DNA of 64,000 nt from Ilyomonas sp965214235 (GTDB taxonomy: Bacteria > Bacteroidota > Bacteroidia > Chitinophagales > Chitinophagaceae). Shown piece after piece: positions 43,652-51,739 of the stretch. Within the stretch, counting starts at the first letter, position 1. Each line of letters starts with the position of its first letter. A program made the translations under genes and the position numbers. Below the pieces are notes generated by a model that did not search any database, had not been told where the DNA came from, and saw only the letters and a list, made by a program, of their open reading frames with translations. The DNA lies in NCBI GenBank assembly GCA_965214235.1, contig CBDCBH010000002.1, positions 558,001 to 622,000 on the forward strand, read 5' to 3'.

Positions 43652-45148
43652 CTATCTACGGCTGTAATTGGGCGCTTCCTTTGTAATTTCAATGTCGTGT
43701 GCATGGCTTTCACGCATACCGGCATTGGTAATTTTTACAAAGCTCGCTTCCTGTAAAGCACTTATGTTTTTTGCACCGCAATAACCCATGCCAGCCCGCA
43801 GGCCTCCTACATATTGCGCAACCACTTCGCTTAAAAAACCTTTGTAAGCCACACGACCTTCAATGCCTTCGGGAACCAGTTTTTTTATATCATCTTCCAC
43901 ATCCTGAAAATACCGGTCGCTGCTGCCTTGCTGCATTGCACCAATGCTACCCATGCCCCGGTATTCTTTAAATTTTCTGCCCTCATAAATAATGGTTTCA
44001 CCAGGGCTTTCTTCTACACCGGCAAACACACTTCCCATCATCACCATATTGGCACCGGCTGCTAATGCTTTTACCATATCGCCGGTATAGCGAATGCCGC
44101 CATCAGCAATTAATGGAATGCCTTTTTTCTTTAATTCAAAAGCTGCCTGCATAATGGCGGTAAATTGCGGAACGCCAGCACCTGCAACAATGCGGGTTGT
44201 ACAAATTGAACCTGGACCAATACCCACTTTTACAGCATCGGCACCGGCTTCTGCCAAGTCCTTCGCCCCGCTTGCTGTGCCTACATTTCCGGCTATAACC
44301 TGAATGTTTGTAAAGGTTTTTTTCAACAGTTTTAAAGATTCTATTACGCCCAGACTATGACCGTGCGCACTGTCTAAAGCCATCACATCAACACCTACCT
44401 GCCGCAACGCGTCGGCACGTTCTAATAAATCTTTTGTAATACCCAAAGCTGCACCTACCAACAGTCTTCCATAATTATCTTTTACAGCATTTGGAAAATT
44501 GCGAAGCTGTAAAATATCTCTGTAAGTAATTAAACCAATGAGGCTGCCGTTGCTTGTTACAACAGGTAGCTTTTCTATTTTGTATTGCTGAAGAATCGAT
44601 TCTGCCTCTTTCATACTCGTTCCTTCGGGGGCAGTAACCAGGTTTTCTTTTGTCATTACTTCATTTACCGGGCGAAGTTTATCTTTCTCAAAACGAAGAT
44701 CGCGGTTAGTAAGAATGCCAACCAGTATATTGTTATTATCCACTATTGGAATACCGCCAATTTTATTTTCCTTCATTAATTTTAGTGCATCGCCAATAGT
44801 ATTTTCTACATGCAGTGTAATCGGGTCAATGATCAAACCACTTTCTGTGCGTTTCACTTTTCTTACCTGCTCTGCCTGGTTTTCAATGCTCATATTTTTA
44901 TGCAAAATTCCCAAGCCGCCTTCACGCGCCAAAGCAATGGCAAGACTGGCTTCAGTAACCGTATCCATAGCAGCCGAAAGCATGGGTACATTCAACACAA
45001 CATTTTTGGTAAGATGAGATTGAATGTTCACTTCGCGAGGTAATACATCGCTGTATGCAGGCATGAGCAGCACATCATCGTAGGTTAAGCCTTCAATAAA
45101 ATTTCGATTATCGGGATTAAAAGAAGAGAGAGTATTGTTTGTTGCCAT
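43652..45148 (-). CDS. guaB: IMP dehydrogenase
   Basis: GuaB oxidises IMP to XMP with NAD, the first committed step of GTP synthesis. From the ATG at 45148 (MATNNTLSSF) it has 498 residues; the ORF opens 10 codons earlier without extra homology. The catalytic barrel has the cysteine loop GPGSICTTRIVAGAGVPQ and the flap GMGSIGAMQQGS. A CBS pair, inserted at about 110-225 (ENTIGDALKLMKENKIGGIPIV and APEGTSMKEAESILQQYKIEKLPVV), senses adenylate ratios. It is convergent with lysA and lies 39 bases from yggS-side sequence upstream. It is complete. Confidence 0.97.
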   Translation of the reverse strand: MATNNTLSSFNPDNRNFIEGLTYDDVLLMPAYSDVLPREVNIQSHLTKNVVLNVPMLSAAMDTVTEASLAIALAREGGLGILHKNMSIENQAEQVRKVKRTESGLIIDPITLHVENTIGDALKLMKENKIGGIPIVDNNNILVGILTNRDLRFEKDKLRPVNEVMTKENLVTAPEGTSMKEAESILQQYKIEKLPVVTSNGSLIGLITYRDILQLRNFPNAVKDNYGRLLVGAALGITKDLLERADALRQVGVDVMALDSAHGHSLGVIESLKLLKKTFTNIQVIAGNVGTASGAKDLAEAGADAVKVGIGPGSICTTRIVAGAGVPQFTAIMQAAFELKKKGIPLIADGGIRYTGDMVKALAAGANMVMMGSVFAGVEESPGETIIYEGRKFKEYRGMGSIGAMQQGSSDRYFQDVEDDIKKLVPEGIEGRVAYKGFLSEVVAQYVGGLRAGMGYCGAKNISALQEASFVKITNAGMRESHAHDIEITKEAPNYSRR

Positions 45149-45217
45149 GTGCAAAGATATAGGAGCGAATGAATACAATGCAAATACGCAACTGTTTTGG
45201 GGAGATTTTGTGGATTG

Positions 45218-45904
45218 TTAAGACGGCTGCTGATAATTTCTTGCACCAAACAATAAACTGCCAATGCGAACCATAGTGCTTCCTTCTTCAACGGCAATTG
45301 CATAGTCGCTGCTCATGCCCATGGATAGAATTGGTGGTTGATGGTTAATAGTTGATGGAGAGAAATATTGATTGGCTAACGTTTTTAAATGCTGGAACTC
45401 TTTCTTTATTTTTTGATGATCCGTTGTGTTGGAAGCCATACCCATTAAGCCTTTCAGGCGAATGTTTTTAAAACCGGAGTTGTCATTGTTTACCTTATTC
45501 ATCAGAAGTTTTAGCTCTTCGTCAGTTAACCCAAACTTGGTTTCTTCCGCCGCAATATCAACCTGTAATAAACAATCAATAATCCGGTTGTTTTTTGCGG
45601 CTTGTTTGTTCACTTCGTACAATAATTTTTCATTGTCAATGCTGTGAATTAAATACACAAACGGCGCAATGTATTTTACTTTGTTGCTTTGCAAATGACC
45701 TATAAAATGCCAGCGAATATCGTTGGGAAGCTGCGTTTGTTTTTGCTCCATTTCCTGAACATAATTCTCGCCAAAATCACGCTGCCCTAAGTTGTATAAA
45801 GCTTGTATATCTTCAACAGGTTTGGTTTTGCTCACCGCAACCAGCGTTATCTTTCCTGCAGATAATTCGTTACCGATTTTTAAATACGCTTCTTCGTTTA
45901 TCAA
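45218..45904 (-). CDS. YggS-type PLP homeostasis protein
   Basis: A 228-residue PLP-binding protein (PLPBP, formerly YggS) that buffers pyridoxal phosphate. The PLP lysine is in VAVSKTKPVEDI (about 27). GQRDFGENYVQEM and WHFIGHLQSNKVKYI (about 76) are the family blocks, and GLMGMAS, then LSMGMSSDYAIAVEEGSTMVRIGSLLFGARNY make the conserved C-terminus. A single alpha/beta barrel domain makes up the whole protein, without a second domain, as in the family. It is probably monocistronic, with a 39-base gap to the upstream secreted-protein gene on the same strand. Confidence 0.94.
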   Translation of the reverse strand: MINEEAYLKIGNELSAGKITLVAVSKTKPVEDIQALYNLGQRDFGENYVQEMEQKQTQLPNDIRWHFIGHLQSNKVKYIAPFVYLIHSIDNEKLLYEVNKQAAKNNRIIDCLLQVDIAAEETKFGLTDEELKLLMNKVNNDNSGFKNIRLKGLMGMASNTTDHQKIKKEFQHLKTLANQYFSPSTINHQPPILSMGMSSDYAIAVEEGSTMVRIGSLLFGARNYQQPS

Positions 45905-45940
45905 TATTATTTTTTATCTGCAAAAATAAAAATGTTTGTT

Positions 45941-47080
45941 TTAATTCGGGTAGATGTGTTTTTTCAAAAGTAAATACTGAAGCAGCAAAGCATCGTTAAA
46001 GGCAGGGCAATAATGATAAAACAGCAACCATTTATTTTGAAGAAAAACATAACGATAAAGCGGAGCGAAATAAGAGGGAATATTGCCAGTAAAAAAAGGA
46101 AAATCGCTGTTCTCAATTTGCGTTATCGCTTCCTCCGTTTCCGGCAGTTTCATTGGCGGCGGAGCGTAACCCCATTGCATGATTGCAGACGAAAGAATTA
46201 TTTTTTGAAGTAAATTATCTGAGGTTGCAAATTGCAGTGAAGCCATCATCACAAGCTGTGGCTGTAAGGCTTCTAACGGCAAAATTTTACCGTAACTCAT
46301 TAGTCTTGCAAGGTGATATAATAGTAACGAAGTGCTGCCGTAATAGGGTGAAACAGAAAGCGGTTTGTTAATATAATCTTTGTTTTTAATTGCTTTTACA
46401 ATCACATTCAAAGCAGCGCTGTCAGCAGCCGTCCACGTTAGATGATATCGCTGAACAAAACACAAAATATTACACAACACGCACACATCATAAACAGGCG
46501 GAAAATTCTTTCCATACCAAACAGAATATGTTTTGTAAAGACGGTAATTTTTATGGATTGTTTTTGCTCTTTTTTTATTGCTGATAAACGCCTGCATTGC
46601 TGCGTGAGCTTCTGCAGCCCTTGTGCTGTCTGCATTCTGCGCCATCAGGCTTAACACCGTATCATCTAAATCATCCGGTAGCGAAGTGTTCTTTTTTACT
46701 AACGGAATCCACCAGGTGTAAGGAAAAATAAACGTTGTATCAGTGCGCCAGAAATTATAGGAAAGTCTCCCTTTTTTATTTTGAAAATGAGAATATAAAT
46801 AAGAAGATTTTTGTTGGATGGAATCAATTATCAAACGGTTATTTGCCGATAGAGAGGAACGCTGTTGAGCTAATGTGTAATTGAGTAAGGCAGCGAAGAA
46901 AATGTTGTTATCGTTTGTTTTTACTGCAAATTTTTTTTTGTTAGAAATATAAGTAGGAAAGTTATTGTTTGTTTGCAGCGATGCAATGCGTTGAAGAAGT
47001 TGATGAATCAGCGCACTGTCCTGCGCATAGGAAGGCAGGTAAAAACAAAGCAAAAGAAAAACGAACAATTGACTGCGCAT
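45941..47080 (-). CDS. Secreted all-helical protein with a DxDD motif, unknown function
   Basis: A 379-residue protein with a cleavable signal peptide (SQLFVFLLLCFYLPSYAQ, residues 3-20, cleavage after Ala-Gln). The mature part is almost all helical. Residues 135-141 read PDDLDDT, with Asp-Leu-Asp-Asp at 137-140, followed by VLSLMAQNAD. The pattern matches the DxDD(T) acid motif of class II terpene cyclases of the alpha/alpha-toroid fold, and helices such as PPVYDVCVLCNILCFVQR fit a toroid. However, it is short and exported, so it may only share the fold. I do not recognise a named family. The adjacent acyl-CoA dehydrogenase is 109 bases upstream. The dispersed motif occurs twice inside (46914, 47039). 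Confidence 0.6.
   Translation of the reverse strand: MRSQLFVFLLLCFYLPSYAQDSALIHQLLQRIASLQTNNNFPTYISNKKKFAVKTNDNNIFFAALLNYTLAQQRSSLSANNRLIIDSIQQKSSYLYSHFQNKKGRLSYNFWRTDTTFIFPYTWWIPLVKKNTSLPDDLDDTVLSLMAQNADSTRAAEAHAAMQAFISNKKRAKTIHKNYRLYKTYSVWYGKNFPPVYDVCVLCNILCFVQRYHLTWTAADSAALNVIVKAIKNKDYINKPLSVSPYYGSTSLLLYHLARLMSYGKILPLEALQPQLVMMASLQFATSDNLLQKIILSSAIMQWGYAPPPMKLPETEEAITQIENSDFPFFTGNIPSYFAPLYRYVFLQNKWLLFYHYCPAFNDALLLQYLLLKKHIYPN
46911..46928 (-). repeat. Dispersed motif inside the secreted-protein gene
   Basis: The minus strand carries TTTGCAGTAAAAACAAAC within this span, an exact 15-base form plus TTT. It encodes AVKTN in the sense of this gene. Confidence 0.5.
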
Positions 47081-47189
47081 GTGTTTGTTACAAGCAAAAT
47101 AATTAATTCGGGTAAATTTTTTTATAAAAGAAAAAACTATAAATACACAGGTTTTTACAATGATATTCTGTGTTCGTTATAAATAAAAA

Positions 47190-48344
47190 TCATTTCAAAA
47201 TGTTTCGGCTAATTACTATGCGTTGCATCTCGCTTGTGCCTTCATAAATCTGTGTAATTTTTGCATCGCGCATCATTCGTTCTACATGATATTCTTTTAC
47301 ATAACCATAACCGCCGTGAATTTGTACAGCTTCGGTAGTTACCCACATTGCCGTTTCGCTTGCAAACACTTTTGCCATGGAAGAAGCACAGCCATAATCC
47401 TGATTGCTATCTTTTAACCAAGCCGCTTTTAAGCACATCATACGTGCAGCATCAATGCGGGTCGCCATATCTGCCAGTTTAAATTGTACCGCCTGATGCT
47501 TGCTGATTTCCTTATTAAATGTGCTTCTGCTTTGGCTGTAATGTAACGATCGTTCAAACGCACCTTTAGCAATGCCCAATGCCTGCGATGCAATGCCAAT
47601 GCGCCCTCCGGCAAGTGTCTTCATCGCAAATGTAAACCCGAAGCCATCATCGCCAATGCGGTTTTGCTTCGGCACTTTTACATCATTAAATAAAACAGTT
47701 GCTGTGTCGCTCGCACGAATGCCCATCTTGTTTTCTTTAGCTGCAACGGTTACACCTGTCCAGTTTCTTTCCACAAGTAAGGTAACAATTCCATGCGATT
47801 TTTTGTTTTTATCTGCTTGCGCCATCACCAAAAAAACACTTGCCGTTGTGCCATTGGTAATCCAGTTTTTAGTGCCGTTCAATAAATAATAATCTCCCAT
47901 GTCTTCAGCAGTTGTTTTTTGTTGCGTGGCGTCGCTGCCGGCTTCGGGTTCGCTTAATAAAAAAGCGCCAATATATAGCTCATCATCTTTTTTCCCCTGC
48001 GCTAACGGCACTAAGTATTTTTGTTTTTGCTCCTCGCTTCCAAAGGCTTGCAAGCCATAACAAACAAGGCTGTTGTTAACACTCATAATTACGCCAATGC
48101 TGGCATCAACACTGCATATTTCCTGCATTGCCAGCACATAACTTACGGTATCCAAACCGCCACCGCCATAGTCCGGCGAAACCATCATTCCCATAAAGCC
48201 AAGTGCTGCCAATTTTATAATTTGTTCCTTTGGAAAACGCTGCTGTTCATCTCGCTCAATCGCGCCTGGCAGGCATTCCTGTAAAGCAAAATCGCGGGCT
48301 GCCGTTTGTATTAATTGTTGCTCTTCGGTAAGTTGAAAATTCAT
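47190..48344 (-). CDS. Acyl-CoA dehydrogenase
   Basis: An FAD-dependent dehydrogenase that oxidises acyl-CoA to enoyl-CoA in beta-oxidation or branched-chain amino acid breakdown, passing electrons to ETF. The start is the ATG at 48344 (MNFQLTEEQQLIQ); the open frame extends 11 codons further without homology. The protein has 384 residues, with the N-terminal helical domain, FLLSEPEAGSDATQQKT (about 125, beta domain), and GYGYVKEYHVERMMRDAKITQIYEGTSEMQ near the C-terminus, where the catalytic glutamate of the short/medium-chain family lies (YEGTSE). No acyl-CoA metabolism partners are adjacent. Confidence 0.93.
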   Translation of the reverse strand: MNFQLTEEQQLIQTAARDFALQECLPGAIERDEQQRFPKEQIIKLAALGFMGMMVSPDYGGGGLDTVSYVLAMQEICSVDASIGVIMSVNNSLVCYGLQAFGSEEQKQKYLVPLAQGKKDDELYIGAFLLSEPEAGSDATQQKTTAEDMGDYYLLNGTKNWITNGTTASVFLVMAQADKNKKSHGIVTLLVERNWTGVTVAAKENKMGIRASDTATVLFNDVKVPKQNRIGDDGFGFTFAMKTLAGGRIGIASQALGIAKGAFERSLHYSQSRSTFNKEISKHQAVQFKLADMATRIDAARMMCLKAAWLKDSNQDYGCASSMAKVFASETAMWVTTEAVQIHGGYGYVKEYHVERMMRDAKITQIYEGTSEMQRIVISRNILK

Positions 48345-48511
48345 ATTTCTATTTGATTTTGCGAAGTAAGCTAACAATTGTTAGTATTTCAAGAATAAAA
48401 AAATAAATCTTTAGAGCCTGTTTAAAAACAAATACACGAACCACAAAGGCATAAAGAACACAAAACTTCACAAAGAAAATAAGTAAAAAACCTTGGTGCT
48501 ACTTCCTCCTT
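48345..48511. other. Gene-free stretch with a short ACCACAAAGGC-type repeat
   Basis: AT-rich sequence upstream of the acyl-CoA dehydrogenase. Bases 48437-48476 read as a degenerate run of ACAAAG units (ACCACAAAGGCATAAAG, then ACACAAAACTTCACAAAG). The related CTTTGCGCCTTTGTGGG lies at 8301-8317. I see no gene here. Confidence 0.4.
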
Positions 48512-48766
48512 AAAAAATATGTGGGCAATTATGAGCTGGCTCCCGCGGCCATAGCGAAAGTGTATATAAAAGCTGATAGTATTTTGTATGTGTTTATACA
48601 AGGTTAGCCGGAGTATAAACTGGTGCCGGTTGATGCTAATAAATTCAGCGTTAAAATACTAAGCGGCTATTCAATGCAATTGAATGCTAATGCGGCTGGA
48701 AAGATTACTGACCTTTTGTTCATTCAACCCAATAGAACGTTTAAAGCCATTAAAAAAGAAGAGTAA
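48512..48766 (+). pseudogene. C-terminal DUF3471-domain fragment of a serine hydrolase
   Basis: A readable frame (KKYVGNYELAPAAIAKVYIK at its start) runs to a TAA at 48764-48766 and ends LLFIQPNRTFKAIKKEE. The pattern YxGxYEL, LYVFIQG, PEYKLVPVDANKF and LLFIQPN matches DUF3471, the domain found at the end of many beta-lactamase-fold serine hydrolases. One in-frame amber codon, TAG at 48605-48607, stands where CAG (Gln, in GQPEYKLVP) is expected. No upstream hydrolase domain is present. I infer a decayed gene truncated at its 5' side. Confidence 0.75.
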
Positions 48767-48773
48767 AAACAAA
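48763..48773 (+). repeat. Copy of the dispersed motif overlapping the pseudogene stop
   Basis: GTAAAAACAAAC in which the T, A and A form the TAA stop at 48764-48766. Confidence 0.6.
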
Positions 48774-49040
48774 CATAAATTGATGCTTTAATTGTGTTCT
48801 CTTTGGGCTCCATTCCATTTTTTCATGCCTTCCAAAGCATCTGGAATAATATCTGTTTTCTTACCCGTAAACGGATTCGTGGTGTGTAAAGTTTCATCTT
48901 TATCGTTTTCTTTTACTTCATTTTGTTGTTTTGTTTTTGTTGCTTTTTGAACGCTTTTTTTATTTTCTTTTTTCAGAACATTCGTTTTACTTTTTATGGT
49001 AAAAACAAAGCCTGAAACACAATAAATGAACGGTTTGTTT
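48767..49040. other. Gene-free stretch downstream of the rhamnulokinase gene
   Basis: Contains a second motif copy (GTAAAAACAAAG at 48999). The minus strand has a 70-odd-codon open frame ending at 48788, lysine-rich, without an ATG near its 5' end. I do not call it a gene. Confidence 0.3.
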
Positions 49041-50396
49041 TTAGTGAATATTGGGATGATATTGTTGTACAGAAACTAAATTTGAGGGCACCGGCAAATG
49101 GTTCCAGGCATGATGAATGGCAATGGCAGCGCCGGTTGCTGAAGCTTGAGCAACAGTGGCTGCATAAACAGGTACGTTTAAAAAAGCTTGCGCTAATAAG
49201 CTCATATAAATTTCATTTTTACTAAATCCGCCATCTACATAAATGGCTTTTGTTGGTTTGTTTTTAATGACTTTTTTTGTTGATTGTATTTGCTGCTCAA
49301 CAATTTCCACCATTAGTTGATGATAGGCTTCTTCATAAGATATAAATTGATGTAATGAAGTTTGCACAAAGGGAAAAGCAGGTAACACTTTGGCTTCTTT
49401 TTTTGTTAGATAACTACTGAAATTACCACTTAAAGAAGCATTGTAACGAACGGTTTTGTAATAATCTGCCGAAACCTTAAAATGATCTGCCAAACGTTTT
49501 ATCTGCTGCTCATGAACATTACCGGCAAACAACCGCGAAGCTTTTACCGGCTTGCCTTTGTAAGATAAATAACAAAGGCAGCCTTCTTCCAAGTCTTCAG
49601 TTGTTAACGGTTCTGCATCAAAAGGATTGAGCGAGATACACCATGTGCCGGTTGATATTAAAACATACGGCCCGGCAAACATCGTCAGGTAAGGAATTAA
49701 TGCTGCGGAACTATCGTGCAAGCCAACGCCAACTGCTATATTATTTACATACGTTACCGTGTTTGAAGAAGCAAAGGAGGGAAATTGTTCGCTTATTTTT
49801 TCTTCATTAACCCAACGGTGATAATTGTTTTGTTGAAAATGCCAGAGCATTGTATGGCAGCCAATGCTTGTTATCTCTGCATACGGTTTTTTTGAAAAAA
49901 TGCAACTGATGTATTGCGGCAAATGAAGCGAGCAGCGAATGCGTTTATAATTGTTTGGTTTTGTATGTTTCAGCCAATACAATTGCAAGCCTGAATTTAA
50001 GTTGCCAAGATTTGGCGAAGAGGTTTCTATTGCAAGCGATTTGTTTTTATCGTACTTTGAATAGAAATTAGTAAGAAGCTCATCAGGAAAGGGTTTGAGA
50101 TAATTGTAAATGGGCAAACAAGGCTGAAGATTTTCATCAACATGCACAAAAGATGCACCGTAAGCAGATACATTAACGGCTAAAATTCGATAACTTTTAT
50201 TAGCAAGTATTTTTTGAAACGATTGTTGTATCCATGAGGTTAAAAGATGAACATCTTCACAAGGAAAACCGTCTTCATCAACCGTTTCGGATAGTTGTAC
50301 TGTCTCCTCGTAAACTATTTCGTACAGCATGTTAAACAACAACATTTTTTTATTGGTTTTGCCAATATCAAAAATGAGAATGACAGGCATGTACAT
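49041..50396 (-). CDS. rhaB: FGGY-family carbohydrate kinase, probable L-rhamnulokinase
   Basis: A 451-residue ASKHA-fold kinase. It starts with VILIFDIGKTNKKMLLF, the FGGY first phosphate-binding loop. VNVSAYGASFVHVD (about 84) is the substrate region, LISTGTWCISLNPF (about 240) is the ATP phosphate loop, and IYVDGGFSKNEIYMSLLAQ (about 393) is the FGGY-C adenosine motif. Its place next to an L-rhamnose isomerase and a rhamnulose-1-phosphate aldolase indicates that it phosphorylates L-rhamnulose, the second step of rhamnose breakdown. L-fuculokinase activity is less likely given its neighbours. The gene is 39 bases from the isomerase. Confidence 0.85.
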   Translation of the reverse strand: MYMPVILIFDIGKTNKKMLLFNMLYEIVYEETVQLSETVDEDGFPCEDVHLLTSWIQQSFQKILANKSYRILAVNVSAYGASFVHVDENLQPCLPIYNYLKPFPDELLTNFYSKYDKNKSLAIETSSPNLGNLNSGLQLYWLKHTKPNNYKRIRCSLHLPQYISCIFSKKPYAEITSIGCHTMLWHFQQNNYHRWVNEEKISEQFPSFASSNTVTYVNNIAVGVGLHDSSAALIPYLTMFAGPYVLISTGTWCISLNPFDAEPLTTEDLEEGCLCYLSYKGKPVKASRLFAGNVHEQQIKRLADHFKVSADYYKTVRYNASLSGNFSSYLTKKEAKVLPAFPFVQTSLHQFISYEEAYHQLMVEIVEQQIQSTKKVIKNKPTKAIYVDGGFSKNEIYMSLLAQAFLNVPVYAATVAQASATGAAIAIHHAWNHLPVPSNLVSVQQYHPNIH

Positions 50397-50435
50397 TTTA
50401 TGAAGATAAATGAATTAAATTTTGGAATGCATCGT

Positions 50436-51710
50436 TTACAATCCTGTAGCAACGGTTTTTAATCCTCTTTGTTTAATAAGATTGTCTCTTACTTTTTCTG
50501 CCCGATAAACTTGCCAAGGTTCCAATGCGCCGCCTGCCCGTAAACGCGCTTCCGCTACTAATGCACGCACATCTGTTCGGAAAGCATTCTGCAAAATTTC
50601 CTGCGCGTTTACTACATCGTTTTGCTGTTGCGCTTCGGTAAGTTTTTTTCTGTCAACCAATAAGGCTTGCGCATAACAAATCATAATAGCTTCTACCGAT
50701 TGCAGCAAATCTTCCAGCGGGTCTTTTACATTGTGCGAAGCATCTATCATCCAGCCAAGATCGGTTGCATGATTCATGTTTTTTTCATCCATGCCCTCTA
50801 TCAATTCATTAAAAATTAAAAAGAGCTGGTAAGGTTTAATACTGCCAACAGTTATATCATCATCGCCATATTTACTATCATTAAAATGAAAGCCGCCGAG
50901 CTTGCCTTCCATCAACAACAGCGAAATAATTTGCTCTATATTGGCATTGGGCAAATGATGACCTAAATCTACCAGCGTATAAGCCTTGTTGCCGAGTTTG
51001 GTTGCGTACAACAATGATTGTCCCCAATCGCCAATAGTGGTCGAATAAAAGTTAGGTTCGTAGGCTTTGTATTCAACAAACAATTTCCAATTTGTTGGCA
51101 ACGCTTTATACACTTCCTGTAAACTTTCCAGCGTGTTTTGAAAAGCGGTTCTGAAATTTAACTGACCTGGAAAACAACTACCATCTGAAAGCCATACTGT
51201 GATTGCCTTTGAGCCTAATTGTACGCCATATTTTATTACTTCAATATTGTGTTCAACAGCTTGCCTGCGGATGGCTTTATTAACGTGCTGCATCGAGCCA
51301 AACTTGTAGCTGTATTGTTGATTAGGCTGGTCTTGAAACGTGTTGGAGTTTACCGCATCAAATTTTACATTAAGATGAGAAGCCAGCGATTGGATGCTAC
51401 TTATATTTTCCGGTATATCCCATGGAATATGCAACGAAACCGCGCCGCTGTTTTTATTTAACGAATGAAGCAAGCCGATGTCTTCTATTTTTTCTTCCAG
51501 ATTGCGAGGCTCGCCGCCGCCGCCAAAACGTCCAAAGCGCGTGCCGCCAGTGCCCAATGCCCACGAAGGAATGGCAACCTGAAAAGCCATCAGCTTTTGA
51601 ATAATGGCTTCATTATTACCCATTTCATTACTTATGAAATTGATTTTCTGTTTATGCTTTTTTATTGCAACACTATTGTGTTCTTCAATTTTATTTTTTT
51701 TAATAAACAT
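50436..51710 (-). CDS. rhaI: L-rhamnose isomerase, Pseudomonas-type
   Basis: RhaI isomerises L-rhamnose to L-rhamnulose. The 424 residues follow the Pseudomonas-type enzyme: QVAIPSWALGTGGTRFGRF (about 48), then HIPWDIPENI, MNSNTF-like VNSNTFQDQPNQQYSYK, VWLSDGSCFPGQLNFR, LFVEYKAYEPNFYSTTIGDWG (metal Glu region), VDLGHHLPNANIEQI and GGFHFNDSKYGDDD. The histidine and aspartate ligands of the two-metal TIM barrel are all visible. It is unlike E. coli RhaA. The kinase gene follows 39 bases downstream and the aldolase lies 29 bases upstream. Confidence 0.92.
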   Translation of the reverse strand: MFIKKNKIEEHNSVAIKKHKQKINFISNEMGNNEAIIQKLMAFQVAIPSWALGTGGTRFGRFGGGGEPRNLEEKIEDIGLLHSLNKNSGAVSLHIPWDIPENISSIQSLASHLNVKFDAVNSNTFQDQPNQQYSYKFGSMQHVNKAIRRQAVEHNIEVIKYGVQLGSKAITVWLSDGSCFPGQLNFRTAFQNTLESLQEVYKALPTNWKLFVEYKAYEPNFYSTTIGDWGQSLLYATKLGNKAYTLVDLGHHLPNANIEQIISLLLMEGKLGGFHFNDSKYGDDDITVGSIKPYQLFLIFNELIEGMDEKNMNHATDLGWMIDASHNVKDPLEDLLQSVEAIMICYAQALLVDRKKLTEAQQQNDVVNAQEILQNAFRTDVRALVAEARLRAGGALEPWQVYRAEKVRDNLIKQRGLKTVATGL

Positions 51711-51739
51711 AGCAATCGTTTCTGTGTAAGAATAAACAA

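Noticed and set aside
48788..49040. A lysine-rich small gene on the minus strand
   Set aside because: The frame is open for about 70 codons but has no ATG or convincing alternative start near its 5' end, and no ribosome site.
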